From the NCBI GenBank assembly GCA_937128785.1, contig CAKZMS010000401.1, positions 1-7,317 of the forward strand: 7,317 nucleotides of DNA, given 5' to 3'. Position numbers and translations under genes: made by a program. Shown here in pieces: positions 1 to 6,089 of the stretch (its first letter is position 1; each line of letters starts with the position of its first letter). The notes under the pieces are model-generated. The model searched no databases. It was not told the origin of the DNA and saw only the letters and a list, made by a program, of their open reading frames with translations. Source of the stretch: an uncultured Opitutaceae bacterium. GTDB lineage: Bacteria; Verrucomicrobiota; Verrucomicrobiia; Opitutales; Opitutaceae.

Positions 1-1807
1 AACGGCCTAAGTTGGCCAGATATTGGCCCTGGCGCAGTTGCCCGCCGGGCTGATCCAGGGAGAGATCGAGGTAGGTCTGATATTCTGCCGCCAGTTCGGG
101 GTTTTGTGCCACCTCCTGCGGCAGACCCCAGGCGGCATCAAAACGCACCAGCCGCACCGGGTCGGTCATGCCGGCTCGCAAAATGTCTTCCTGCCCCGGC
201 ACGCCGGTCAATGCCTGCATGACGGAAGCCCGCACCATCGGATCCTCGTCACCAGCGAGGCTCCGCGCCGCGGCCACGATTTCAGGATGATGGTCGGCAT
301 GCGGCGCCATCAACTGCAGGTAAGTCGCCCGCCACGCCGGAATGTCCTCATCCGCCAACAAGGCCATCAGCAGATCAATCCCTCGCTCTTCGCCCGCTTG
401 GGCCGCCGCAACCGCCCGGGTACGGGCCCGCTGTCGGGAGTTCATTTTCTCGCCATACCAATCATCCGTGTGGGCGATGGCCCAATCGACGGTCTGATCA
501 CTGTGACAACCATTACAGGAGTTCGGGATGCCGAGCTCCTTGGTCATAAGCGGATCGGGTTTGAGCCAGCCGTGGTCATGACGCGGCGAACGCACCATGT
601 AGTTCGCCGTGGGCATGTGGCAGGACACGCACTGGTTGCCCGTCGAACCCTCCGGGTGGCGCGAGTGCGCGGTCGGATCGATTACCGGACTCAGCACCCC
701 CGTCAACGGCATCGTCCGTCCCGGCGCACTGTGGCACTGCATGCACAAGGCGTTGTTCTCCGCCGGCAGGATCGTCTTGCTGGTGTGCGGGTCGTGGCAG
801 TCCATGCAGGACACCCCGGCGTGGTGCATCCGACTCAACTGCACCGACGTCCAATTAAAGTCTTCATCGAGCTGTTGGCCGTCGGGATGGAAGACGCCGG
901 GCTGCACGGGCAAGGTCAGCCGGAAATGGTCCTCGTAAGTCGCACCGGGCGGAAACTCCGGAGTCAACTGCTCGTTTCGGGCATGGCAGTAGGCGCACGT
1001 CTGCTCCGCCTGCTGACGGTCCTTGATCCAGTCCAACCCAGCTAAGTCCGCGCCCGGCTGGCCGTGGTCTTCCGGCACCGGCCCGTGGCATTGAATGCAG
1101 CTGATACCGTGCTCGGTCCAAGTCGAGTTGTAGCGATCGGCCGCGACATCGTAATTCTTCAAAAACCCCGTCATGTGGCAGTGCGCGCACATCGAATTCC
1201 AATTCATCCCACGGCCCGTCCAATGCCCCCATTCGCCCGGCCGCCGGTTCTCCTGCCCAAACACGTTGAACCACTCCTCCGCCGCCGGATCCCACGCCAT
1301 ATCCGTGGGCTGTATCCGACCCGGCTCGGTCTCAACCAGCATCTGTCGTGACGGTTTTTGCCCCAACGCCCCCTGCACCGGGTAGGCCGTTTCGGAGCCA
1401 TCCGCCCCCACGCCGATCATCTCGAAAGCATCCCCCTCCCTTTCCGGTCGGAAAACCGCCCCCCCGTCTTCGATTCGGTCAAACTCCGCAAACGCCGCTT
1501 CAATCCCCGCAATATCGATCGGCTGATTGGCGTTGGCGTGATCGGTGCCCGTCCACGCGGCGTGGATGTCGGCATGGCACTCCCGGCAGTAGGCCGATGT
1601 CTGATGCGGAACCGCGGACGGTAGCGCCAAGGAGGTCTGTGCCGTACCATCCTGAGCAATAATCGACGGCGATTCGGCGTCAGAGGCCGACTTTCGGCAA
1701 GCGCCGCTCAGCAAAACGATGGATCCGGCCAGAAGCCAGCCGGAGAGGCCCACCAGCGACCAGACGCCAATGCGTTGTGAGCGGGAACGGTAGGAGGATC
1801 GACGCAC
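1..1807 (-). CDS. Octaheme c-type cytochrome with C-terminal HEAT/TPR-like repeats (3' end outside window)
   Basis: The minus-strand frame is open from a GTG at 1807-1805 to the left edge: 602 codons, no stop. Eight CXXCH haem-binding motifs lie at about residues 74 (CRECH), 207 (CAHCH), 237 (CIQCH), 271 (CAYCH), 334 (CMDCH), 355 (CMQCH), 393 (CVSCH) and 431 (CNGCH). All have His as the ligand, with no NrfA-type CXXCK. The N-terminus has an arginine-rich stretch, a hydrophobic segment (about 16-36) and LSGAC ending at Cys37, so it is exported and perhaps a lipoprotein, though Ser at -3 is atypical. Phrases such as AGVSCMDCHDPH, DGQQLDEDF and CHMPTANYM match the multihaem cytochromes that carry TPR tails, often loosely annotated as c552- or c554-like. 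After residue 470, DPMVRASVMQAL and DPVRLVRFDAAWGL look like HEAT repeats. It is likely a periplasmic electron carrier or oxidoreductase; the substrate is unknown. A TTG at 1819 is the only other in-frame start before an upstream TGA, and neither has a clear Shine-Dalgarno. Confidence 0.93.
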   Translation of the reverse strand, partial: MRRSSYRSRSQRIGVWSLVGLSGWLLAGSIVLLSGACRKSASDAESPSIIAQDGTAQTSLALPSAVPHQTSAYCRECHADIHAAWTGTDHANANQPIDIAGIEAAFAEFDRIEDGGAVFRPEREGDAFEMIGVGADGSETAYPVQGALGQKPSRQMLVETEPGRIQPTDMAWDPAAEEWFNVFGQENRRPGEWGHWTGRGMNWNSMCAHCHMTGFLKNYDVAADRYNSTWTEHGISCIQCHGPVPEDHGQPGADLAGLDWIKDRQQAEQTCAYCHARNEQLTPEFPPGATYEDHFRLTLPVQPGVFHPDGQQLDEDFNWTSVQLSRMHHAGVSCMDCHDPHTSKTILPAENNALCMQCHSAPGRTMPLTGVLSPVIDPTAHSRHPEGSTGNQCVSCHMPTANYMVRSPRHDHGWLKPDPLMTKELGIPNSCNGCHSDQTVDWAIAHTDDWYGEKMNSRQRARTRAVAAAQAGEERGIDLLMALLADEDIPAWRATYLQLMAPHADHHPEIVAAARSLAGDEDPMVRASVMQALTGVPGQEDILRAGMTDPVRLVRFDAAWGLPQEVAQNPELAAEYQTYLDLSLDQPGGQLRQGQYLANLGR

Positions 1808-1948
1808 CCCGGCATCCAATCAATTCGAGGCTCGCGCGTAAAGGAGGGAGGCGGTGGGTGGCTCAATCATCCCCCCGACTTCTCACTCCTATCAGCAAAC
1901 GCTGACTCATCGTTGCATTTTTCTTCGAAGCCGTTGCCTTAGATCTCC
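1808..1948. promoter_or_regulatory. Divergent intergenic region with a small palindrome
   Basis: This gap separates the minus-strand cytochrome from the plus-strand membrane protein, so it should hold promoters for both. The clearest structure is a perfect inverted repeat, TCAGC-AAAC-GCTGA, at 1892-1905. It could be a small operator or a short hairpin in the leader. A purine-rich AAAGGAGGGAGG run at 1840-1851 looks like a plus-strand ribosome binding site. The GTG that follows it opens only about 40 codons, which run out of frame into the next gene, so I do not call a gene there. I could not identify a convincing -35/-10 pair in either direction. Confidence 0.35.
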
Positions 1949-2572
1949 ATGCAAGTTCACGCCCCCATCTCCAAAGAATGGCGCCGCCGCATGATTTTCA
2001 TGGGGGCAATGATCTGGGGTTCCGGATTGTGGTTTGCCTACGATGGCTACATCAACTGGCCCGCCGAGGAGAAGCGTTACCAAATCCTCGTGGAGCTCAC
2101 CGCTGATTTCATCGAGGAGGGAGACAAGATCACGGAGAAAAACCCGGAGGTGAAGCAGGCTTGGCAGCGCTATGCGGCCGAGAATGACCTCAAACCTAAG
2201 GTGCCCAAGCATCGCAGCGACGGAGATCTCGCCGGCCAACGCTACATTGCGGGTTTCTTCGGCCTCATCGGGGTGATCTTCACCACCTGGGTGCTGCTGC
2301 AGCACCGCAAGAGCGTGCGCGCCCAGGGGGAAGTCATTACCGGAGCGGAAGGCGACACCGTAAAATTCGATGAAATCGTGGAGATGGACCGGTCCAAGTG
2401 GGAAGCCAAAGGCATCGCCTACGCCATCTATGAGCGCGACGGCAAACGCCGGAAACTCTGCCTCGACGATCACAAGTTCATCGGAGCCGAGGCCATCATT
2501 CTCGAAGCCGAAAAACGGCTCGCGGCCCAGCAACCGGCCGCGACAAGCGCCCCCCCCGATGCCGAGGCCTGA
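1949..2572 (+). CDS. Two-helix membrane protein of unknown function, possible PH-like C-terminal domain
   Basis: This 207-residue protein is not one I can name. It has a short basic N-terminus (KEWRRR) and a first membrane helix at about residues 15-35. A polar loop of about 62 residues rich in Glu and Lys follows, then a second helix at about 99-117 ending in HRKSVR. By the positive-inside rule both termini face the cytoplasm and the loop is outside. The soluble region at about 125-192 alternates short beta-type stretches and ends in a helix, with WEAKGIAYAIYERDGK followed by LCLDDHKFIGAEAIILEAEKRL. That layout resembles bacterial PH-like (YcxB-type) domains, but this is an inference from pattern only. 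The Ala/Pro-rich tail looks disordered. The start is the first ATG and has no clear Shine-Dalgarno; an internal ATG at 1991 is less likely because it removes the basic N-terminus. It lies 106 bases before the transporter and may be co-transcribed with it. Confidence 0.8.
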   Translation: MQVHAPISKEWRRRMIFMGAMIWGSGLWFAYDGYINWPAEEKRYQILVELTADFIEEGDKITEKNPEVKQAWQRYAAENDLKPKVPKHRSDGDLAGQRYIAGFFGLIGVIFTTWVLLQHRKSVRAQGEVITGAEGDTVKFDEIVEMDRSKWEAKGIAYAIYERDGKRRKLCLDDHKFIGAEAIILEAEKRLAAQQPAATSAPPDAEA

Positions 2573-2678
2573 ACCCTGTTTCCAGCCCTTAAAGTAAGGA
2601 ATTCGCATCCGTAGATTTTCCTGCCCCTCGGTGGTTCGGGGCCCTAGGTTTCGGAAGTTCTCCACCCCCCGGAACCTT
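2573..2678 (+). promoter_or_regulatory. Intergenic spacer, weak promoter candidate before the phosphate transporter
   Basis: TTAAAG at 2589-2594 and TAGATT at 2612-2617 are 17 bases apart, which is the right spacing for a sigma-70 promoter but with only 3/6 and 4/6 consensus matches. A short inverted repeat, GCCCC and GGGGC flanking 10 bases, lies at about 2622-2641 with no T tract after it. I see no Pho-box-like direct repeats. The transporter could therefore have its own weak promoter or be read from the gene upstream. Confidence 0.2.
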
Positions 2679-4514
2679 ATGCTGCGGAAGCTATTTCTCC
2701 CCACTATCTTCGTCCTGTTGGCCTACGGGTTTTGGGTCAGCCCGGACTTCAATGAAGTCGCCGCGGGCGTGGCCATCTTCCTGGTCGGGATGTTGGCCCT
2801 GGAGGAAGGCTTCAAGGCATTCACCGGCGGGGTCCTCGAGAAACTACTCCGCCGCACGACTGACAAACTGTGGAAAAGCCTCTGCTTTGGCGTCGTATCC
2901 ACGAGTGTGATGCAGTCGAGCTCGCTGGTCTCGGTTATCACCATCTCGTTTCTTTCCGCGGGCCTCGTCTCCTTAACGGCCGGCGTGGGTATCATCTTTG
3001 GCGCCAACCTGGGCACCACCACCGGTGCTTGGTTGGTCGCGGGATTGGGCCTCAAAATCAAAATCTCCGCCTACGCCATGCCCATGTTGGTGTTCGGGGT
3101 GATGCTGATTTTCCAGCAGAGCAGAACGACCAAGGGCTGGGGCTACATTCTGGCCGGGTTGGGCGCCCTCTTCCTGGGCATCCATCACATGAAGGAGGGA
3201 TTCGAAGCCTTCAAAGGGACCTTCGATCTCACGGACTTCGCCGTGGGCGGCTACCCCGGCGTGTTGTTGTTCGCTTTAATCGGGGTGCTCGCCACGGTCA
3301 TCATGCAGTCCAGCCACGCCACCCTGGTGCTGATCATCACCGGATTGTCGGCGGGACAGATCACCTACGAGAATGCCCTGGCCCTGGCGATCGGTGCCAA
3401 TATCGGCACCACCATCACTGCGATTGTCGGATCCCTCAGCGCCAATGTCGACGGACGCCGCCTGGCCGGCGCTCATTTGATTTTTAATGCGGTGACCGCC
3501 GCAGTCGCCATGGGATTCATCTATCAGCTCACGGGGCTGGTCGATTGGATTGCCGGCGGACTGGGTATCGCGCCTGACAACTACACCCTCAAGCTCGCCG
3601 TCTTCCACACCATCTTCAATGGCTTGGGCATCCTGCTGGTGCTTCCTTTCATTAACCGGATGGTGGACCTGCTCAACCGGGTGATAAAACCGCGGGTGCG
3701 AACTTCGTCCGAAGCGCGCTACCTCAACTCCTCCAACGCCGGTCTTCCCGACACGGCCATTGAAGCGGTGCGCCTGGAAACACTCCGGCTCTACGACCAT
3801 GCGGCGGAGATCATCGCCGAGGTTCTCGGTTTGAACCTGGAGGATATTCTCAACGGCAAACCCATTGGTTCGACGGTCGCCCAGACGCGGCGGCCGCCCA
3901 CGTTCGATATCGACGACCGCTACGAACGGAGCGTGAAGGCGCTCTACGCCCAAATCGTGGAGTTCATCGGTGCCGCCCAGTCTTTCATGTCGCCGCACCA
4001 GTCCCACGAGCTCTTCGCGCTGAGAGCCGCCGGACGCGACATCGTAGAGGCCATCAAAGACACCAAGCACCTCCAGAAAAACCTCGCGCGATACGTGGCC
4101 AGCGAGAACGAACACATCCGGCACGAATACGATGACATTCGCGCGAATCTGGCCCGGGCGCTACGCCGCCTCGACCGGGTGCGCCGTCAGGGAGAAGACT
4201 CCGGTGCCGTCCTCTCGCTCGATGCGATCAAGGTCGAAATGAAGCGCCGTGACCAAGAACTTGAAGGCAAAATAAACCGACTGATCGGTGAACAACTGAT
4301 CAGTGCCCCGATGTCCATTTCTCTGATGAACGATAGCGGCTACGCCTACCACGTCATCAAAAACCTCGTGAAAATGGGTGAGGTTTTATTCTCCACCAGT
4401 GAATCCGCATTGAGGGAAGCCGAGAGAAGTGTTTCTCTCGATGAAGCGGAGCTCACCGAGCTCATGCAGGAAAACACCAAATCAACCTCGGGGCGCAGCA
4501 ATGAAAATCCGTAG
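2679..4514 (+). CDS. Na+/phosphate cotransporter family protein with PhoU-like C-terminal domain
   Basis: This 611-residue inner-membrane protein has two domains. The N-terminal half (about 1-335) is the Na/Pi cotransporter fold, seen as two repeated halves. One has QSSS at 79-82 followed by GANLGTTTG at 108; the other has QSSH at 210-213 followed by GANIGTTITA at 239. The QSS and GAN-GTT motifs mark the substrate and sodium site in this family. Several glycine-rich hydrophobic segments surround them. From about 337 the protein is soluble, helical and charged, consistent with a PhoU-like domain (about 362-560) and a polar tail. The architecture and length match E. coli YjbB (543 aa, reported as a phosphate exporter) better than the shorter NptA type, so the direction of transport is open. 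I start at the ATG encoding MLRKLF; an in-frame GTG at 2631 would add 16 residues of unlikely, non-hydrophobic sequence. The stop lies inside the next gene's start region. Confidence 0.93.
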   Translation: MLRKLFLPTIFVLLAYGFWVSPDFNEVAAGVAIFLVGMLALEEGFKAFTGGVLEKLLRRTTDKLWKSLCFGVVSTSVMQSSSLVSVITISFLSAGLVSLTAGVGIIFGANLGTTTGAWLVAGLGLKIKISAYAMPMLVFGVMLIFQQSRTTKGWGYILAGLGALFLGIHHMKEGFEAFKGTFDLTDFAVGGYPGVLLFALIGVLATVIMQSSHATLVLIITGLSAGQITYENALALAIGANIGTTITAIVGSLSANVDGRRLAGAHLIFNAVTAAVAMGFIYQLTGLVDWIAGGLGIAPDNYTLKLAVFHTIFNGLGILLVLPFINRMVDLLNRVIKPRVRTSSEARYLNSSNAGLPDTAIEAVRLETLRLYDHAAEIIAEVLGLNLEDILNGKPIGSTVAQTRRPPTFDIDDRYERSVKALYAQIVEFIGAAQSFMSPHQSHELFALRAAGRDIVEAIKDTKHLQKNLARYVASENEHIRHEYDDIRANLARALRRLDRVRRQGEDSGAVLSLDAIKVEMKRRDQELEGKINRLIGEQLISAPMSISLMNDSGYAYHVIKNLVKMGEVLFSTSESALREAERSVSLDEAELTELMQENTKSTSGRSNENP

Positions 4515-4752
4515 ACTGATTGAAAAGGCGCAGTCCGTGTTTGACGCCGAGGATCGCAAAACCAAGGCCCAAAAAAAGAGCCTCAAACACGTCGTCAAAA
4601 AACTGCGGAAGCACGAGAAGTCCCTGCAGAAACAACACCGGGAGGAAAAGTCGGAGGCCAAATCCGCCAAGCTTGAGGACCAGATCAAGCTCGCCCATGC
4701 CCAGCGTAAAAAAGGCCTGCGGCTCCTGAAAGACCTGAAGAAAAAATCCTAG
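4501..4752 (+). CDS. Small lysine-rich helical protein coupled to the phosphate transporter
   Basis: I do not recognise this 83-residue protein. It holds 22 Lys and 7 Arg against 11 acidic residues, one Phe, one Gly and no Cys, Trp, Tyr or Pro. Leu, Ile, Val and Ala recur among the charges, suggesting one long helix or coiled coil. There is no signal peptide or membrane segment, so it should be cytoplasmic. Its ATG lies 14 bases inside the end of the transporter gene, in another frame, which argues for translational coupling and a related role. It could bind the transporter's PhoU-like domain or an anion such as polyphosphate or nucleic acid, but that is speculation. Reading upstream to 4429 in the same frame would add 24 residues lying entirely over the transporter's coding sequence, so I prefer the ATG at 4501. 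Confidence 0.75.
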   Translation: MKIRRLIEKAQSVFDAEDRKTKAQKKSLKHVVKKLRKHEKSLQKQHREEKSEAKSAKLEDQIKLAHAQRKKGLRLLKDLKKKS

Positions 4753-4756
4753 TCGT

Positions 4757-4784
4757 CGTCAGAACCACGCGGCCTGGTTCGACG
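4757..4784 (+). terminator. Hairpin after the phosphate transporter unit
   Basis: Starting 5 bases past the TAG of the small basic gene, CGTC then a bulged A then GAACCA pairs with TGGTTC and GACG around a 7-base loop (CGCGGCC). That gives a 10-bp stem with one bulge. It is the strongest hairpin I found between genes and sits where a terminator is expected. No T run follows, so it may be a non-canonical terminator or an RNA 3'-end stabiliser. Confidence 0.45.
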
Positions 4785-4796
4785 GCCCGCGGACCG

Positions 4797-4809
4797 GCCA
4801 AAAATTGGC
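4797..4809. promoter_or_regulatory. Short palindrome upstream of the propeller glycosidase gene
   Basis: GCCAA-AAA-TTGGC is a perfect inverted repeat of 5 bp arms around 3 bases, 57 bases before the chosen GTG start of the glycosidase-like gene. Its position suits an operator for a sugar-responsive regulator, but a 13-base palindrome can also occur by chance. Confidence 0.25.
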
Positions 4810-4866
4810 TGCATCAATCGCAAGGGATGACGAGTCGACAGGGGGCAATTGCCTCATCATGGCAGC

Positions 4867-5943
4867 GTGAACTCACCCCGCTTCGCCCGCCCCACCCACT
4901 GTTTCCGGAAACTGACGGCCGTTGCGCTTGCCTCCCTCGTTGTCGGTGGCGCTGCGGGATCATTGACCGCGGAGGACGCGATCCCCTTTGCGGCATTCGC
5001 TCAATTCGAACGGATGCCGGACGCCAATCCTCTCTTGGTGGTCGATCCACCCAATTGGGCGGCAGCCGCGCACGTGGTGGTCGTCGATGACACCGTGCAC
5101 TACTACTGGTCGCAACGTGATGGGCGGAATTTTTGGGACCTGCGTCACAGCACCGCACCGGTTTCGGATCTGACCCAACGCACCCACGACCCGCGCAATC
5201 CCATCCTGACCCCGCCGGCCACGGGGATGGACAGCAAATCCGTCGAATACCCCAACCCGTTCTTCAACCCCCGCGATGGCCGCTACTACATGTATTACCT
5301 GGTGAAGGCGGACGACCGGAACGGCCCCACGCCCAAACAGACCGGATTGCTCTCCACCGACGGTGACATGGGTGACTGGCGACGGATGTCGGACACACCT
5401 GTCATCGCCGCCGAATACCACCACGAACTCGGTGTGGCGGGCCATACGTCCACCGCCATCGTGGGTGATACGATTCACATCATCTACACCGCGATGACCA
5501 GCTATCGCTACAATCCAACCATCTGCCACGCCACGGCATCACTCAGCGATCCTGCCATCATCACCAAAAACCCTCAAAATCCGGTCTTCACCGGCAGCGG
5601 TGAATCCTGGGATTCCGAGGGTGTGCGCGAAGCCGAGATTTTTGTCGGCCCCGAATATTTCCATATCTTCTACGGCGGCCGTGGCGCCGACCGCGTCTAT
5701 CACATCGGTCACGTGCGCACGAAGGACTTTGCGACCTTTGAGGCGAACCCCTATAATCCTATCTTTACGACCGCGGAGGATCCAAACGCATGGGATTCGG
5801 ATGGCTTGCTCACTCCTCATGTCTTTCAACTCGGGGACTCCTACTACATGTTGTACGCGGGCCTGAATGGCGCGGGGTGGCACGATGGCCACTGCCTGTC
5901 CGGGCTGGCTCGAGCACCGGTGTGGTCACCATCGAAACCGTGA
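4867..5943 (+). CDS. Secreted five-bladed beta-propeller protein, glycoside hydrolase (GH43/GH32/GH117-like)
   Basis: This protein of about 358 residues starts with a Sec signal peptide. A basic region ending in FRK is followed by a hydrophobic stretch (about 16-32) and a likely cut after LTA at residue 35. The mature part carries propeller-blade repeats: DPRNPILT at 108, NPQNPVFT at 235 and NPYNPIFT at 294. Each is followed by a DS-containing turn (MDSKSVEYP, WDSEGVREAE, WDSDGLLTP) and an F-rich strand. The 59- and 127-residue spacings fit one and two blades. Strands such as DGRYYMYYLVKAD and GDSYYMLYAG are typical of the GH43/GH32 superfamily. EGVREAEIF could supply the acidic catalytic residue, but I cannot assign the triad or the exact family. 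Neighbouring FGE and sulfatase genes suggest a sulfated glycan substrate. The frame is closed upstream by a TGA at 4828, leaving only GTG 4867 or TTG 4849. I prefer the GTG because the TTG lies just 3 bases after a G run and lengthens the signal peptide. Confidence 0.8.
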   Translation: MNSPRFARPTHCFRKLTAVALASLVVGGAAGSLTAEDAIPFAAFAQFERMPDANPLLVVDPPNWAAAAHVVVVDDTVHYYWSQRDGRNFWDLRHSTAPVSDLTQRTHDPRNPILTPPATGMDSKSVEYPNPFFNPRDGRYYMYYLVKADDRNGPTPKQTGLLSTDGDMGDWRRMSDTPVIAAEYHHELGVAGHTSTAIVGDTIHIIYTAMTSYRYNPTICHATASLSDPAIITKNPQNPVFTGSGESWDSEGVREAEIFVGPEYFHIFYGGRGADRVYHIGHVRTKDFATFEANPYNPIFTTAEDPNAWDSDGLLTPHVFQLGDSYYMLYAGLNGAGWHDGHCLSGLARAPVWSPSKP

Positions 5944-5964
5944 TCCTCCCGCGATCGGTTACGC

Positions 5965-5986
5965 CACCCGGGGGCGAGGCCCGGTG
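5965..5986 (+). terminator. Hairpin after the propeller glycosidase gene
   Basis: CACC, a bulged C and GGG pair with CCC and GGTG around a 7-base loop (GGCGAGG), 21 bases after the stop of the glycosidase-like gene. The 7-bp GC-rich stem has no following T run. It may be a weak terminator or an attenuating or stabilising element within a three-gene operon. The rest of the 146-base gap to the FGE start shows no clear promoter. Confidence 0.3.
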
Positions 5987-6089
5987 ACAATTGCGCACGG
6001 GGACCTGACCGACTCGGAAAATTCGTTTCAGCGGGATCCGGTGTTTTTGTGTTCTCCTCTCCGGTCCGGGCGTTTCACTGCGAAGGTTC

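Noticed and set aside
23..1045. 340-codon open frame on the plus strand
   Set aside because: It is antisense to the minus-strand cytochrome frame, which carries eight CXXCH motifs and family-typical phrases; the plus reading is His/Arg-rich with no recognisable domain.
1840..1980. Strong ribosome-binding-like purine run followed by a GTG at 1854 opening a reading frame of about 40 codons
   Set aside because: The frame has no recognisable features and ends inside the next gene; the purine run may be chance or part of the divergent regulatory region.
1907..2704. 265-codon open frame on the minus strand
   Set aside because: It lies over the two-helix membrane protein and the transporter start; the plus frames show membrane segments and family motifs, the minus frame does not.
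3276..4124. 282-codon open frame on the minus strand
   Set aside because: It is a shadow of the transporter gene's high-GC third codon positions, with no domain of its own.
4827..5090. ATG-started 87-codon frame with AGGG just upstream, over the glycosidase signal peptide
   Set aside because: It is in a different frame from the propeller domain and gives an Arg/Cys-rich product without features; the overlapping frame has a proper signal peptide and continues into the domain.
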